Assembly (NCBI GenBank): GCA_031553495.1
Contig: JAVBLN010000024.1
Coordinates: forward strand, 240,656 to 304,655
Direction of reading: 5' to 3'
DNA: 64,000 bases
Source: Pinibacter sp031553495
Lineage (GTDB): Bacteria; Bacteroidota; Bacteroidia; Chitinophagales; Chitinophagaceae
A program made the position numbers and the translations under genes. The notes under the pieces are model-generated. The model saw only the letters and a program-made list of their open reading frames with translations. It was not told the origin of the DNA and made no database searches. Below are positions 8,068-17,170 of the stretch, in pieces. The stretch's first letter is position 1; each line of letters starts with the position of its first letter.

Positions 8068-8841
8068 CTAATCAAGTATTTTAATTTTTATGTTGCGATA
8101 CCAGATATCATCACCATGATCCTGGAGGCCTATAAAGCCTTCATGATTAGGTCCGCCTGCATTGATAAAATTTGTCCAGCCTTTAAATTTACTTCCTTCC
8201 ACCATTTTTTCCCAATCGGGAGTCCACAGGTGATATTCCAATACGTTTTCGCCATTTTGCTTATGCACAACAGTTCCTTTATACACCATAATGCCGCCTG
8301 TATTCCATTCGCCGATAGGTTTCGCATTTTGTGGTTTTGCAGGAATAAGGTCATAAAGTGAAGCAGACTGGCGGTTGCCGTCTTTACCTAATTTAGCATC
8401 CGGGTGGTTTGCATTATCAAGCACCTGATACTCAGGAGATGATTTAAAGATCGGTTCATTGGGCACTTCTTGTGCAAGATAGAACACGCCACTGTTTCCT
8501 CCTTTTGATACTTTATACTCAAATGATAATTCAAAGTTTTTGAACTTTCTGTCGTAGATAATATCGCCACCATCTTTATTACCGGCTTCACCTGCACCGC
8601 TTCCGGAGATTTTAATGGCACCGTCTTCAATTGACCAGGCTTTTGGCAAGTCTTGCCTGTTATATCCGCGCCAGCCGTTAAGAGATGTTCCATCAAACAA
8701 TGTTATCCAACCGGTATCTGCCTGAACAGTTGTGTTATTAGTGGTTGTATCTGCACCAGTCTTGGTGTGACTGCTATTTCCACAAGAAAATAAAAGTACT
8801 GAACTCATAATAATAGCTAAAGAACCTACTGTTTTTTTCAT
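8068..8841 (-). CDS. DUF1080 (3-keto-disaccharide hydrolase family) lipoprotein
   Basis: 257 residues from the ATG at 8841; the longer frame would run into heptad sequence. The signal peptide ends in LLFSCG with Cys20 as the lipidation site. The mature part shows the family opening (ITLFDGTSLNGWRGYN), the SGVFYLAQE strand pair and the typical end HGDDIWYRNIKIKIL, a concanavalin-like beta sandwich. Pfam names this family 3-keto-disaccharide hydrolase after biochemical work on members that cleave or bind 3-keto-glycosides. Its neighbours are a Gfo/Idh/MocA oxidoreductase upstream and a TIM-barrel protein downstream, 128 bp away. It is probably anchored in the periplasmic or outer membrane leaflet. 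Confidence 0.87.
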   Translation of the reverse strand: MKKTVGSLAIIMSSVLLFSCGNSSHTKTGADTTTNNTTVQADTGWITLFDGTSLNGWRGYNRQDLPKAWSIEDGAIKISGSGAGEAGNKDGGDIIYDRKFKNFELSFEYKVSKGGNSGVFYLAQEVPNEPIFKSSPEYQVLDNANHPDAKLGKDGNRQSASLYDLIPAKPQNAKPIGEWNTGGIMVYKGTVVHKQNGENVLEYHLWTPDWEKMVEGSKFKGWTNFINAGGPNHEGFIGLQDHGDDIWYRNIKIKILD

Positions 8842-8920
8842 AATGTATTTTGTGTTTTTTGGTTGTGAAAAAAAAGTCAAAAATTCAAAAGTCAAAACAT
8901 TCATAGCTTACAATTCATCA

Positions 8921-8994
8921 CTTGCCGAATAGCATTACTACAGTACAAGTGAGTGACACAACAATGCTTAATAGTAGCACTACCGCCGGTTCCC
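8921..8994 (-). repeat. Repeat A copy 5
   Basis: Near-consensus copy between the Gfo/Idh/MocA and DUF1080 genes. The core is intact, with ACAATG instead of ACGATG on the half-1 side. Confidence 0.95.
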
Positions 8995-9092
8995 AAAATT
9001 ATCAATGCAAAAATCATCCGGCTTTAAGTATACGCATTGTTAAATTGCGCGTAAACATTTTTGACTTTTGAATTTTGATTTTTGAATTACCC

Positions 9093-10562
9093 TTATGGCA
9101 TGGCTGGAAGTTTCCAGCCTTCCCTGTACTCATGTTTAATTAAGCCTTCCGCAAATTCCTTTGCAGACAATTTTGGAGTTTTTGTTTTATTGAAAGTTGG
9201 GTGGCCGTCGTGAATTTTGAAACCATCCTTTATAATAATTTCCAATTTATCGTTATCGGAAATGTTTGTGAAGCGCATGTTTTCGCCATCCCACAACAGT
9301 TCGCGGTTCAAATCCTGCAAACGAACCGCCAGCACACCCATTACCACCATTTCGTTAAGTGGCCCGGCTTCGCTGAATGGAGAAGCGGTTTGCACGCGGT
9401 TGCTGCTGCTTTCTTTACATGCACGCACCCAATCCATTTCATGGCTTGTGGTAACCTTGCGGAGTGTTTGCGGAGCATCTAAAGATTTGCCGGAAATTAA
9501 CCACGGATTTATACCGTAGCATCCGCAAACCAAAATGTCTTTTGTACCATAGAATATGCATCCGCCACCGGCATCGTTAAGGTCTTTACCGGCAGGCATT
9601 CCCGGAGGACGCTCTGGCTTAATACCGCCATCATACCAATATACCTGCACTTCGGGCATTTTTACTTTTGGTAACGATGCACGTTGTGGAAATACATAGC
9701 GTACCGACTGAGCATTGGGGGCGCATTCAGTGAGCAATAATGTTGAGCTGCCTTGCACCTTTGTTGGATGGCCGAGTTTTAAAGCTTTATAAACGGGATG
9801 CAGGATGTGGCAGGCCATGTCGCCCAGGGCGCCGGTTCCGAAATCCCACCAGCCACGCCAGTTCCACGGAGTATAAATAGGATTGTAAGGGCGCATAGGA
9901 GCCGGCCCGATGAACAGATCCCAATTCAATGTAGAGGGCACATCCATTGTTTCTTCGGGACGCGGCAAGCCTTGCGGCCAGATAGGACGGTCGGTAAAGC
10001 AATCTACTCTTTTCACTTCGCCAATTCCGCCATTCCAGATGTATTCGCAAATTTTACGCACACCTTCGCCGGAAGAGCCTTGGTTACCCATTGATGTGGC
10101 TACTTTATATTTATCGGCAAGCTTTCTAAGAAGACGAGACTCATACACTGAGTGAGTAAGTGGTTTTTGTACATACACGTGTTTGCCCATTGTCATTGCA
10201 TCTGCGGCAACTATAGCATGGGTATGATCGGCGGTGGCCACTACTACGGCATCAATTGATTTGCCCAATTCGTCATACATCTTACGATAATCCTGGTATC
10301 TTTTTGCCTTGGAGAAAAGATCAAAAGTGCCGGAAGCATATTTCCAATCCACATCGCAAAGAGCTACAATATTTTCCGATTGCATGTTCTTTAAATTAGC
10401 GGATCCCATACCGCCAACTCCTATACCGGCAATATTGAGCTTATCGCTGGGAGATACGAAACCGAATTTTTTACCCATCACCACGCTTGGCACAATAGTG
10501 AATCCTGCGCCAACAACAGCAGCATTTTTAATAAAGTTTCTTCTTGAGAATTTGTCTGCCAT
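9093..10562 (-). CDS. Exported Gfo/Idh/MocA-family NAD(P)-dependent oxidoreductase
   Basis: 489 residues from the ATG at 10562, chosen because the Tat-type leader MADKFSRRNFIKNAAVVGAG (Arg7-Arg8) begins there; 14 extra codons upstream look like leader sequence. The Rossmann motif is IAGIGVGGMGSANL. The conserved Lys of the family appears in YVQKPLTHSV. The C-terminal part has the usual alpha/beta sheet domain with GDMACHILHPVYK. Family members oxidise or reduce sugar hydroxyls. Exported forms in Bacteroidota are thought to work with tightly held NAD(H) on glycosides. It is the first gene of the downstream enzyme set and is followed by DUF1080, two TIM-barrel, GMC and small-subunit genes. Confidence 0.87.
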   Translation of the reverse strand: MADKFSRRNFIKNAAVVGAGFTIVPSVVMGKKFGFVSPSDKLNIAGIGVGGMGSANLKNMQSENIVALCDVDWKYASGTFDLFSKAKRYQDYRKMYDELGKSIDAVVVATADHTHAIVAADAMTMGKHVYVQKPLTHSVYESRLLRKLADKYKVATSMGNQGSSGEGVRKICEYIWNGGIGEVKRVDCFTDRPIWPQGLPRPEETMDVPSTLNWDLFIGPAPMRPYNPIYTPWNWRGWWDFGTGALGDMACHILHPVYKALKLGHPTKVQGSSTLLLTECAPNAQSVRYVFPQRASLPKVKMPEVQVYWYDGGIKPERPPGMPAGKDLNDAGGGCIFYGTKDILVCGCYGINPWLISGKSLDAPQTLRKVTTSHEMDWVRACKESSSNRVQTASPFSEAGPLNEMVVMGVLAVRLQDLNRELLWDGENMRFTNISDNDKLEIIIKDGFKIHDGHPTFNKTKTPKLSAKEFAEGLIKHEYREGWKLPAMP

Positions 10563-11264
10563 AACGCTTGTTTTTTGTTTTTGTAATAAAGTTTCTTTTG
10601 TCAAAAATTATATTTAACCCTGTACTATTTTCAGCATCTGAAAACACCAAAAAATGTTCAAAAACGAATACATTTAAAACACTGGTTTTTTGTATTTATT
10701 AGAACATCATTGTATTGGAAATAGATTTTTTCCCGATAATGGCTATCACTTTGTGTGCAACAAAATATTGCTCATAAACCAAGTGATGGTTTTGAAACTT
10801 GAAAAAGCAGGAGTTGCGCCTTTGTACCTGGCCGGTTACAGTTTTCACCCTACAAACAGATAAGCGCTAAATATCTTATCAAAACTATGGCAAACAATTA
10901 ACCCTGAGTAACGCTGATATTTCCTACGGCAGGGCTTTTGCCTTTCCACAAATCACACCAATATTATACTCGTGCTAATAGTATGTAACATATCACATCT
11001 GCTACCTCTACTCAAAATGTAAAAAAGCCCTCAATGTTACTCCATTTATCAGAAAAAAAGACTGATTCGGCTCAATAAATTTTTGATCAGAATTTAGAAA
11101 CTGTTTGTGTTTGTGTTTATGATAACAGCAATAGTTTTACCAAGTCCATTATTATTTTGGCATTGGTGAAAGTGTCAATTTCTATGGTACGAATGACAGC
11201 TTTTATCATGGTATTTTTTACTTTATTTTGGTCCTGATGATTACTGCAGTTCATAATTGTTATA

Positions 11265-11335
11265 CCGGCTGCGGTATTTCATGGCATCATCGTTGCGTCG
11301 CAATCACTTCATCGGTTGTAATTCTATTCATCGGC
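11265..11335 (+). repeat. Repeat A copy 6, diverged GCGTCGC variant
   Basis: Has ACCGG, then TTTCATGGCATCATCG in place of the CTACTATTAAGCATCG part, and TTGCGTCGCAATCACTTC where the consensus has TTGTGTCACTCACTTGT. Half 2 reads CGGTTGTAATTCTATTCATC. Confidence 0.8.
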
Positions 11336-11364
11336 TAAAATATTTCAGGCTTGCCATCAGGATC

Positions 11365-11399
11365 CAGATATCCTACACCTTTGAGGTGTAGGATATCTG
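11365..11399. repeat. Perfect 16-bp inverted repeat with 3-base loop
   Basis: CAGATATCCTACACCT pairs fully with AGGTGTAGGATATCTG around TTG. It has no T run on either side, so it is not a typical terminator. It sits between the facing repeat A copies 6 and 7. Confidence 0.9.
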
Positions 11400-11439
11400 T
11401 GTAACTGATTTCAGCAATGTTTGCCTGTACTTCAACACC

Positions 11440-11505
11440 GGCAACTGGCAATCGGTAACCGGCAACTTATTTCACTCATTACTCAAAACTCATAACTCAT
11501 AACTT
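11440..11505. repeat. Heptad tract, two word families
   Basis: First GCAACTG, GCAATCG, GTAACCG, GCAACTT, then from 11474 ACTCATT, ACTCAAA, ACTCATA, ACTCATA, ending at the half-2 edge of repeat A copy 7. Confidence 0.8.
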
Positions 11506-11575
11506 GTTGAATAGCATTACTACCGTACAAGTGAGTGACACAACGATGCTTAATAGTAGCACTACCGCCGGTTCC
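11504..11575 (-). repeat. Repeat A copy 7
   Basis: Consensus-like copy, facing copy 6. It ends in ACTACCGCCGGTTCCC and an A run. Confidence 0.95.
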
Positions 11576-11681
11576 CAAAAAATCAATGCCCTCTTTTACC
11601 CTGCCGCAAGTATAATAAATAATAAATCTAAATTGAAGCCTTAAATGAAAAAGCCAAAATAACACCAATATTTTATCTGTC

Positions 11682-11724
11682 AAAAGTGCTGTTCGCCACT
11701 ATTGAATGTGGAAACAGCACTTTT
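11682..11724 (-). terminator. Intrinsic terminator after susD
   Basis: AAAAGTGCTGTT (11682-11693) pairs perfectly with AACAGCACTTTT (11713-11724). A second small CCAC/GTGG stem lies inside. A T run follows the stem in either direction. It lies 34 bases beyond the susD stop and separates susCD from the oxidoreductase genes. Confidence 0.85.
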
Positions 11725-11757
11725 TAATGTTCATGCAAACACTAACCCATTATACTA

Positions 11758-13611
11758 TTATTTGCTATAACCGGTTATTTGTACAAGGTTGGGGTTAATA
11801 TCCAATTGAGTTTGCGGAACAGGCCAGAAATACATTTTCTTACTGAAATTGCGTTTCATAAAAAGTGTACGTTTATAGTACGCATTAGGGTTTGAGGCAT
11901 TATCACTTTTTTCGGTACCATTGAAATTCATACCATACATATTATTATTTAAATATTGTTCGCCAAGTTTCCATCTGCGGAGATCTATAAAACGTATTCC
12001 TTCACAATTAAATTCAACTCTTCTTTCCCGACGGATCGCCTCTCTTAATTCATCTTGCGTACCTCCGGCAAGCTTTGGTATTCCTGCTCTTTCGCGAACA
12101 AGGTTGATGTATTTTAAGATATCGGCATTGCCTGTTGACGATTCATTCAAAGCTTCGGCATAACCTAAATATGCATCGGCTAATCTGTATAATATCCCCG
12201 GTTGATAATTCCACTTCCCTTCCCTTGGATACACATCAAGGCTGACGCGCTTTCTAACTTCATAACCATTTTGAGGCGCATCAAATGTAGGACCACCATC
12301 AGGGCCATTAAGGAAAAAGTTTGCTCTTCTGCCTGCAACGCCCATCCACGCTTCATTATAGATAACAGAGCAATAAAAACGTGGTTCCCTGTTGCAATAC
12401 ATGTTAAATGTTCCTTCCTGAGTAACCTGGCCTGCAACCTTAGATGTGCCTTCTGCTCCTGTCCATTTTGTATTCCGTATTTCACCAGTTGTAGAAAATC
12501 CTTGTTCGTTATAACCGGAGGCCGGATCATTTATAGGTAATCCGTTCTTCATAAAGAAAGCATCCACCAATTCCTGAGTTAAACCTAATCCACCATTACC
12601 TCCAATACTTCTAGGCAAATGGTGAGCAGCCCATGAGTTTAAATCCCCGGGATCGGGACGACCAAATAGTATTTCTTTATTATCCGGCCATCTTTTTAAT
12701 GACATGTTATAATAAGACATAAAAGGATCAATGGAGCCGTCATCGTTGTATTCATAGTACAGTTTATGACCGGCCGCATGTGCAGCATCAATCAGTTCTT
12801 TATAAGCCGTTGCAGCCTTCGCCCATTTGGATGCATCATAGGTGGTGCTAAATAAATGACTTCCGTTTTTGTTAACAAGATCCTTATAATCAGGATTTCC
12901 ATTTAACAGCGGACTAGCTGCAAACAACAATGTTTTAGCCCTGATAGCAAGGCACATAATAGATGTTGCGTGCCCCCAATCCGGTTGGGAATAAGAAGCC
13001 GGTAATTTTGTAGAAAGATTTTTCAATTCCACATCTATCCAGTTTACAATGCTATCCACCGGAGTTTGTGTGGTCATAATATTAGGATCATCATTTTCTA
13101 CCTTACTCTCAGGCTTGAAAGGAATTGGGCCATAAATCTCCAACATTAAAGAATAGTAATAAGCAATTAAAAACCGGCATTCATTTTTCATTCTGTCTAC
13201 CATTTCCTGATCCATTCCTTTTTCCAGTTGTGGTCTTGCTTTTTCTATAAAAATATGAGCAGCCCGGATTCGCTTAGGTAGTTCAACCCAATAATTAGGC
13301 CCCCAGCCGCTGGTAGGGCTCCAGTTACCTATCTGATAAGCGTAAGAGCTTCCCCATCCCCATTGTTGCCAGGCAGAAGGTATCACCATTTCATCACCCA
13401 TTAAATTAAAGCCCTGATCTTTAAGATAACCCCAAAATGGACTGGGAATCGATTGATATACTCCGGACAACCAATCTTCTGTACGGGTTCTGTCGGAGAA
13501 GATCATATCAATGGTAAGCATATCATCCGGTTGTTTATCTAAGTATTTTTTGCATCCTGTAATACCTGAAATAAAAAGGATTAACAAGGATATATTCCAA
13601 ATTCTTTTCAT
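11758..13611 (-). CDS. susD: SusD/RagB family outer-membrane substrate-binding lipoprotein
   Basis: 617 residues. The signal peptide ends in SGITGCKKYLDKQPDD with the lipid-carrying Cys20 and the usual SusD opening KYLD. The all-helical body carries TPR-like segments, such as YYYSLMLEIYGPIPF and YLGYAEALNE. The family C-terminus is REAIRRERRVEFNCEGIRF, then LRRWKLG and FWPVPQTQLDINPNL. SusD caps the SusC channel and holds the glycan or oligosaccharide. The gene begins 26 bp after susC and the pair is closed by a strong terminator. The ligand cannot be read from sequence. The enzymes downstream of the terminator suggest a glycoside handled by a keto-sugar route. Confidence 0.95.
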   Translation of the reverse strand: MKRIWNISLLILFISGITGCKKYLDKQPDDMLTIDMIFSDRTRTEDWLSGVYQSIPSPFWGYLKDQGFNLMGDEMVIPSAWQQWGWGSSYAYQIGNWSPTSGWGPNYWVELPKRIRAAHIFIEKARPQLEKGMDQEMVDRMKNECRFLIAYYYSLMLEIYGPIPFKPESKVENDDPNIMTTQTPVDSIVNWIDVELKNLSTKLPASYSQPDWGHATSIMCLAIRAKTLLFAASPLLNGNPDYKDLVNKNGSHLFSTTYDASKWAKAATAYKELIDAAHAAGHKLYYEYNDDGSIDPFMSYYNMSLKRWPDNKEILFGRPDPGDLNSWAAHHLPRSIGGNGGLGLTQELVDAFFMKNGLPINDPASGYNEQGFSTTGEIRNTKWTGAEGTSKVAGQVTQEGTFNMYCNREPRFYCSVIYNEAWMGVAGRRANFFLNGPDGGPTFDAPQNGYEVRKRVSLDVYPREGKWNYQPGILYRLADAYLGYAEALNESSTGNADILKYINLVRERAGIPKLAGGTQDELREAIRRERRVEFNCEGIRFIDLRRWKLGEQYLNNNMYGMNFNGTEKSDNASNPNAYYKRTLFMKRNFSKKMYFWPVPQTQLDINPNLVQITGYSK

Positions 13612-13637
13612 TTTAAATAATTTATACGTGATGGCAC

Positions 13638-16600
13638 TTATAGGAAATTAATTGACAGACCAGCAGATACTGTTCTCATGGTTGGATATTTCAAACCATC
13701 AGTAGTGCCCAGTTCAGGATCCCAAAGTTTGAAAGGCGAAAATGTAAGAATATTAGATGCCCTTACAAAGAACCTGCAATTACTCATCGCTGCTTTTTTA
13801 CTTATTCTATCCGGCAAACTATAACCAAGTTCTACATTCCTCAATCTTAAAAAATTCATTTTCTTTAACCACCACGTAGAAGCCTGTTTGTTATTTTCAT
13901 TTATATAGTTTGTAAGCCTGGGCCAGAAAACATCCTGACGAGGATTGTCGCTCGTCCAGCGGTCATCAATATTACTTAACATATTTCCTCTCAGCCCGCT
14001 TGAAGCACCTGGCAACCACTCTTCTCCACCAAGCACCTGATATGTATTACCTGTTCCCTGGAAGAAAAACCCAAAATCAAATGATTTATATTTTGCAGTG
14101 AGTCCAAACCCATACACAACCTGCGGATCCCAGGTTCCACCAATTGATGTTCTATCCAAATCGTTTATAACACCATCTTCATTTAAATCTTTATATTTAA
14201 TGTCCCCGGGAAGAATCTTATTGTTCCATGTTTGTTTGGCTATGTCTGCCTTCAATGAACCTCCGGTCTCAAAATCTTCATCTGTAAACAAACCCAAAGC
14301 AATATAACCTACATGTTGGCCAATTGGTTTGCCTTCTAAAGAGCGCGATGTCCCTTTAACATTTAGAGGTTCATCTTTTTCTATTACTGTGTTATGAGCA
14401 TACGTGAAGTTCGCCATCACGGTCATGGAGAAATCTTTGGAAAACTGTTTATTTCCATTCAACGACATATCAATTCCCTTGTTGTTTACCTTTCCATAAT
14501 TAGCCCACACTGTACGAGAAAATCCTGCAGAACCAGGTATATTTGTTCGCTGAATAAAAATGTCTTTTCTCTTTTCTTCAAAAAAGTCCACTTGCAAGTT
14601 CAAAACATTATTAAAAAATCCAAGGTCTATACCAATATTGGATTTGGTGACAGTTTCCCATGTAAGGTTGGGCACTCCTATTTCACCTTCTTCACGACCT
14701 TGCCGGAAGTAATCATTGTTTACGCCAAACTTGTAGCTACCGGTATTTTCAATAGTGGACAAATAAGCAAATCTTCTACCTCCGATGTTACTGTTTCCCG
14801 CTTTTCCTACAGACCCTCTGATCTTCAGTGTAGAAATAATGTCTGTTACATTCTCCATAAATTTCTCTTCTGAAACCAGCCAGCCCACTGCTACTGCAGG
14901 AAAAAAGCCATACCGCTTTCCTGGAGCAAAATTTTCCGAACCATTATATCCGAAATTAAATTCAGCTATATATTTTCTGTCATACGCATAAGACACACGA
15001 CCGGCCAGGCCCTGATTACGAAACGTAAGCTTATCGCCATTATCATAATTGCGCTGATTATACAACAGCAACGCTCCTACATTATGCTTATCAAAAAACG
15101 TTCTATTGTAATTGAGCTGACCTTCAAGATACACAGCCTGATCACCCCAATCGGAAGTTTTTTCATAGTCTAAAAACTCCTGACCATAAGCACGAATATT
15201 TAATATGAGGTTTCCATCAGCATCTCTTTGAGTGGCAGGATCATAATAATCCGGCCCGCCTTTGGTTCTTTTCACGGAATTTGTGGTCCATTTATCAAAA
15301 GAGAATGTGAATTTGGCCTTTAAGCCGGGGACATAAGTTATATCCTGTTCCAATGAAGCCAATGACTCCAACTTACTTGCATTGGTAGTTACAAAACCCC
15401 GTTGTGTTACCAATGCCCAGGGATTAACCCTATTCGGCACCATAGGTATTTTACCATTAGAATAAACAGGTGGGTGAACATAAGGAGGCGTCATAGAAGC
15501 ATTATAGAAAACATCAAAATCCGAACTCATAGGAGGGCCGATTTGTGTTTGCAGAAACCCTCCTATATTTACCCGCAGTAATGTTGTTTTAGTTAGGTTA
15601 ACATCAACATTTGACCGTACATTATATTTGTTTAACCTTAATGATGAATTCCATTCTTGTTTAGGGTCTCTTTTTACTATTCCGGCTTCATTAAAATATC
15701 CTAGCTGTAATGCATATCTTAAAAAATTGTTTCCTCCATTCACACTGGCGTTCACACGTAAATTCCCGGCATTGTTCTTTGCCACTTCTTTCCACCAATC
15801 AATATCAGGATATAATTCGGGATCTACCTTATTACGGTAATTTTCAATTTTTTCTTCCGAAAACAAAGGTGCGATTCCTGAGTTCTTATAAATATCATTC
15901 AGAACTTCGAGATATTTTACAGCCCCTACATATTCCGGCATTTTTGTGGGCGATGTAGCAGCGCCTTCAACTCTTAAACCAACCTTTGGCGATCCGATCC
16001 TTCCTCTTTTCGTGGTGATCATAATAACACCATTGGCTCCTCTTACACCATACACAGCACTTGCGGATGCATCTTTCAACACTGAGAAAGACTCAATTTC
16101 ATTAGCATCCAGATCGTTAATGTTTCTTTCAATTCCATCTACCAACACCAAAGGTCTATTATTACTAAATGTACTAATACCTCTTATCCAGAAATCAGAA
16201 CTATTATTGGTAGGATCTCCGCTTCTTGTTACGGCCAGGATACCTGGAATCATACCTGCCAATCCGTTACTTACGGAACGTGTTGGTGAAAACTGTAGTT
16301 TTTGCGGATCAATATTGGAAATAGCTCCAACAACGGATGCTTTCTTTTGCGTTCCATAACCTACTACTACCACGGTTTCATTTTCGGTAACATTTTTCTC
16401 CAATGCAACATCAAGAATGCCGCCTGGTTTCATTTTAACAACTCTTTCCTTATACCCGATTATTGAAAAGGTTAAAGAACCGTTTTTGTCAGAAACATAA
16501 ATAACATAAGTTCCAGTATTATCTGTTGCTGTCCCATTGGATGTACCTGTTTCAATTACGCTAACGTTCTCCAGCGGCAATCCGGCACCATCACTTACAC

Positions 16601-17060
16601 GACCAGTTATCCTGAACTTCTCAGCTTCATTTGCCAGATCTGTTTTAGCGTCCGCCCGCAAAGCATCTATGTCTGCTAATTTTGAAGCTTGTTCCTGTTT
16701 TGAAGATACCACTATCAACCTGTTGTTCAGCAATTGATACTTCAGTGATAAGGGCGATAATGTCCTGTCTAGCAATTCAAACAATGGCTCGTCCTTTGCC
16801 TGTACCGATATCAGTTTCTCTACCGGTATTTTTTCAAGGCTGTAAGTAAATGAAAAAGAAGTTTTGCTTTCCAGCAAATGTAAAAATTTGTCTAACCGTA
16901 CCCGGTTAACGTTCAGCGTAACTTTGTTTTGGGCAATTCCATTGGCTGATAAATGCAGTGATGTGGCAAGCATCATTATTACAATCAACCTCATAATTCT
17001 AAGCGTTTTTTTTGGAATCCTTAAACCAAAACAAGGCCTAAGGTCATTACAATTTTGCAT
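13638..17060 (-). CDS. susC: SusC/RagA family TonB-linked outer-membrane transporter with N-terminal STN domain
   Basis: 1,140 residues from the ATG at 17060, chosen because the N-terminus (MQNCNDLRPCFGLRIPKKTL, then a hydrophobic run) is typical of the family; the frame continues 17 codons upstream. After the signal peptide comes an STN domain (about residues 45-115), then a carboxypeptidase-regulatory-like domain (about 140-225), a TonB plug with VVGYGTQKKASVVGAIS and the SusC hallmark LVLVDGIERNINDLD, and a 22-strand barrel. The STN domain marks it as a transducer: on substrate import it signals through FecR to the ECF sigma factor. Both regulator genes lie directly upstream, so the locus is probably self-inducing. 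Confidence 0.95.
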   Translation of the reverse strand: MQNCNDLRPCFGLRIPKKTLRIMRLIVIMMLATSLHLSANGIAQNKVTLNVNRVRLDKFLHLLESKTSFSFTYSLEKIPVEKLISVQAKDEPLFELLDRTLSPLSLKYQLLNNRLIVVSSKQEQASKLADIDALRADAKTDLANEAEKFRITGRVSDGAGLPLENVSVIETGTSNGTATDNTGTYVIYVSDKNGSLTFSIIGYKERVVKMKPGGILDVALEKNVTENETVVVVGYGTQKKASVVGAISNIDPQKLQFSPTRSVSNGLAGMIPGILAVTRSGDPTNNSSDFWIRGISTFSNNRPLVLVDGIERNINDLDANEIESFSVLKDASASAVYGVRGANGVIMITTKRGRIGSPKVGLRVEGAATSPTKMPEYVGAVKYLEVLNDIYKNSGIAPLFSEEKIENYRNKVDPELYPDIDWWKEVAKNNAGNLRVNASVNGGNNFLRYALQLGYFNEAGIVKRDPKQEWNSSLRLNKYNVRSNVDVNLTKTTLLRVNIGGFLQTQIGPPMSSDFDVFYNASMTPPYVHPPVYSNGKIPMVPNRVNPWALVTQRGFVTTNASKLESLASLEQDITYVPGLKAKFTFSFDKWTTNSVKRTKGGPDYYDPATQRDADGNLILNIRAYGQEFLDYEKTSDWGDQAVYLEGQLNYNRTFFDKHNVGALLLYNQRNYDNGDKLTFRNQGLAGRVSYAYDRKYIAEFNFGYNGSENFAPGKRYGFFPAVAVGWLVSEEKFMENVTDIISTLKIRGSVGKAGNSNIGGRRFAYLSTIENTGSYKFGVNNDYFRQGREEGEIGVPNLTWETVTKSNIGIDLGFFNNVLNLQVDFFEEKRKDIFIQRTNIPGSAGFSRTVWANYGKVNNKGIDMSLNGNKQFSKDFSMTVMANFTYAHNTVIEKDEPLNVKGTSRSLEGKPIGQHVGYIALGLFTDEDFETGGSLKADIAKQTWNNKILPGDIKYKDLNEDGVINDLDRTSIGGTWDPQVVYGFGLTAKYKSFDFGFFFQGTGNTYQVLGGEEWLPGASSGLRGNMLSNIDDRWTSDNPRQDVFWPRLTNYINENNKQASTWWLKKMNFLRLRNVELGYSLPDRISKKAAMSNCRFFVRASNILTFSPFKLWDPELGTTDGLKYPTMRTVSAGLSINFL

Positions 17061-17141
17061 ACCTTTGATTGTTTTTAAGTTAGGAATAAGAACAGGGGGG
17101 CCGCAATCCACACCTGTTCACTTTTGAAAAAACTTATAAGC

Positions 17142-17165
17142 AAGGGGATGGTACCGCCATCCCTT
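17142..17165 (-). terminator. Possible attenuating hairpin between fecR and susC
   Basis: On the minus strand AAGGGATGG pairs with CCATCCCCTT (one bulge) around a short loop. A T-rich stretch lies about ten bases further, between the fecR stop and the susC start. A T run also follows on the plus strand. It could reduce read-through from the regulator genes into susC. Confidence 0.5.
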
Positions 17166-17170
17166 TTTCG

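Larger units (their letters stand above)
10563..11757. other. 1.2-kb intergenic region between susD and the oxidoreductase gene, no gene
   Basis: No plausible coding frame. The left 700 bases (10563-11264) are AT-rich unique sequence where I recognised no element; it presumably holds the promoter of the enzyme genes. Then come repeat A copy 6 (+), a perfect 16-bp hairpin, a GCCTGTACTTCAACACCGG motif, heptads, repeat A copy 7 (-) and the terminator of the susCD unit. Confidence 0.75.
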
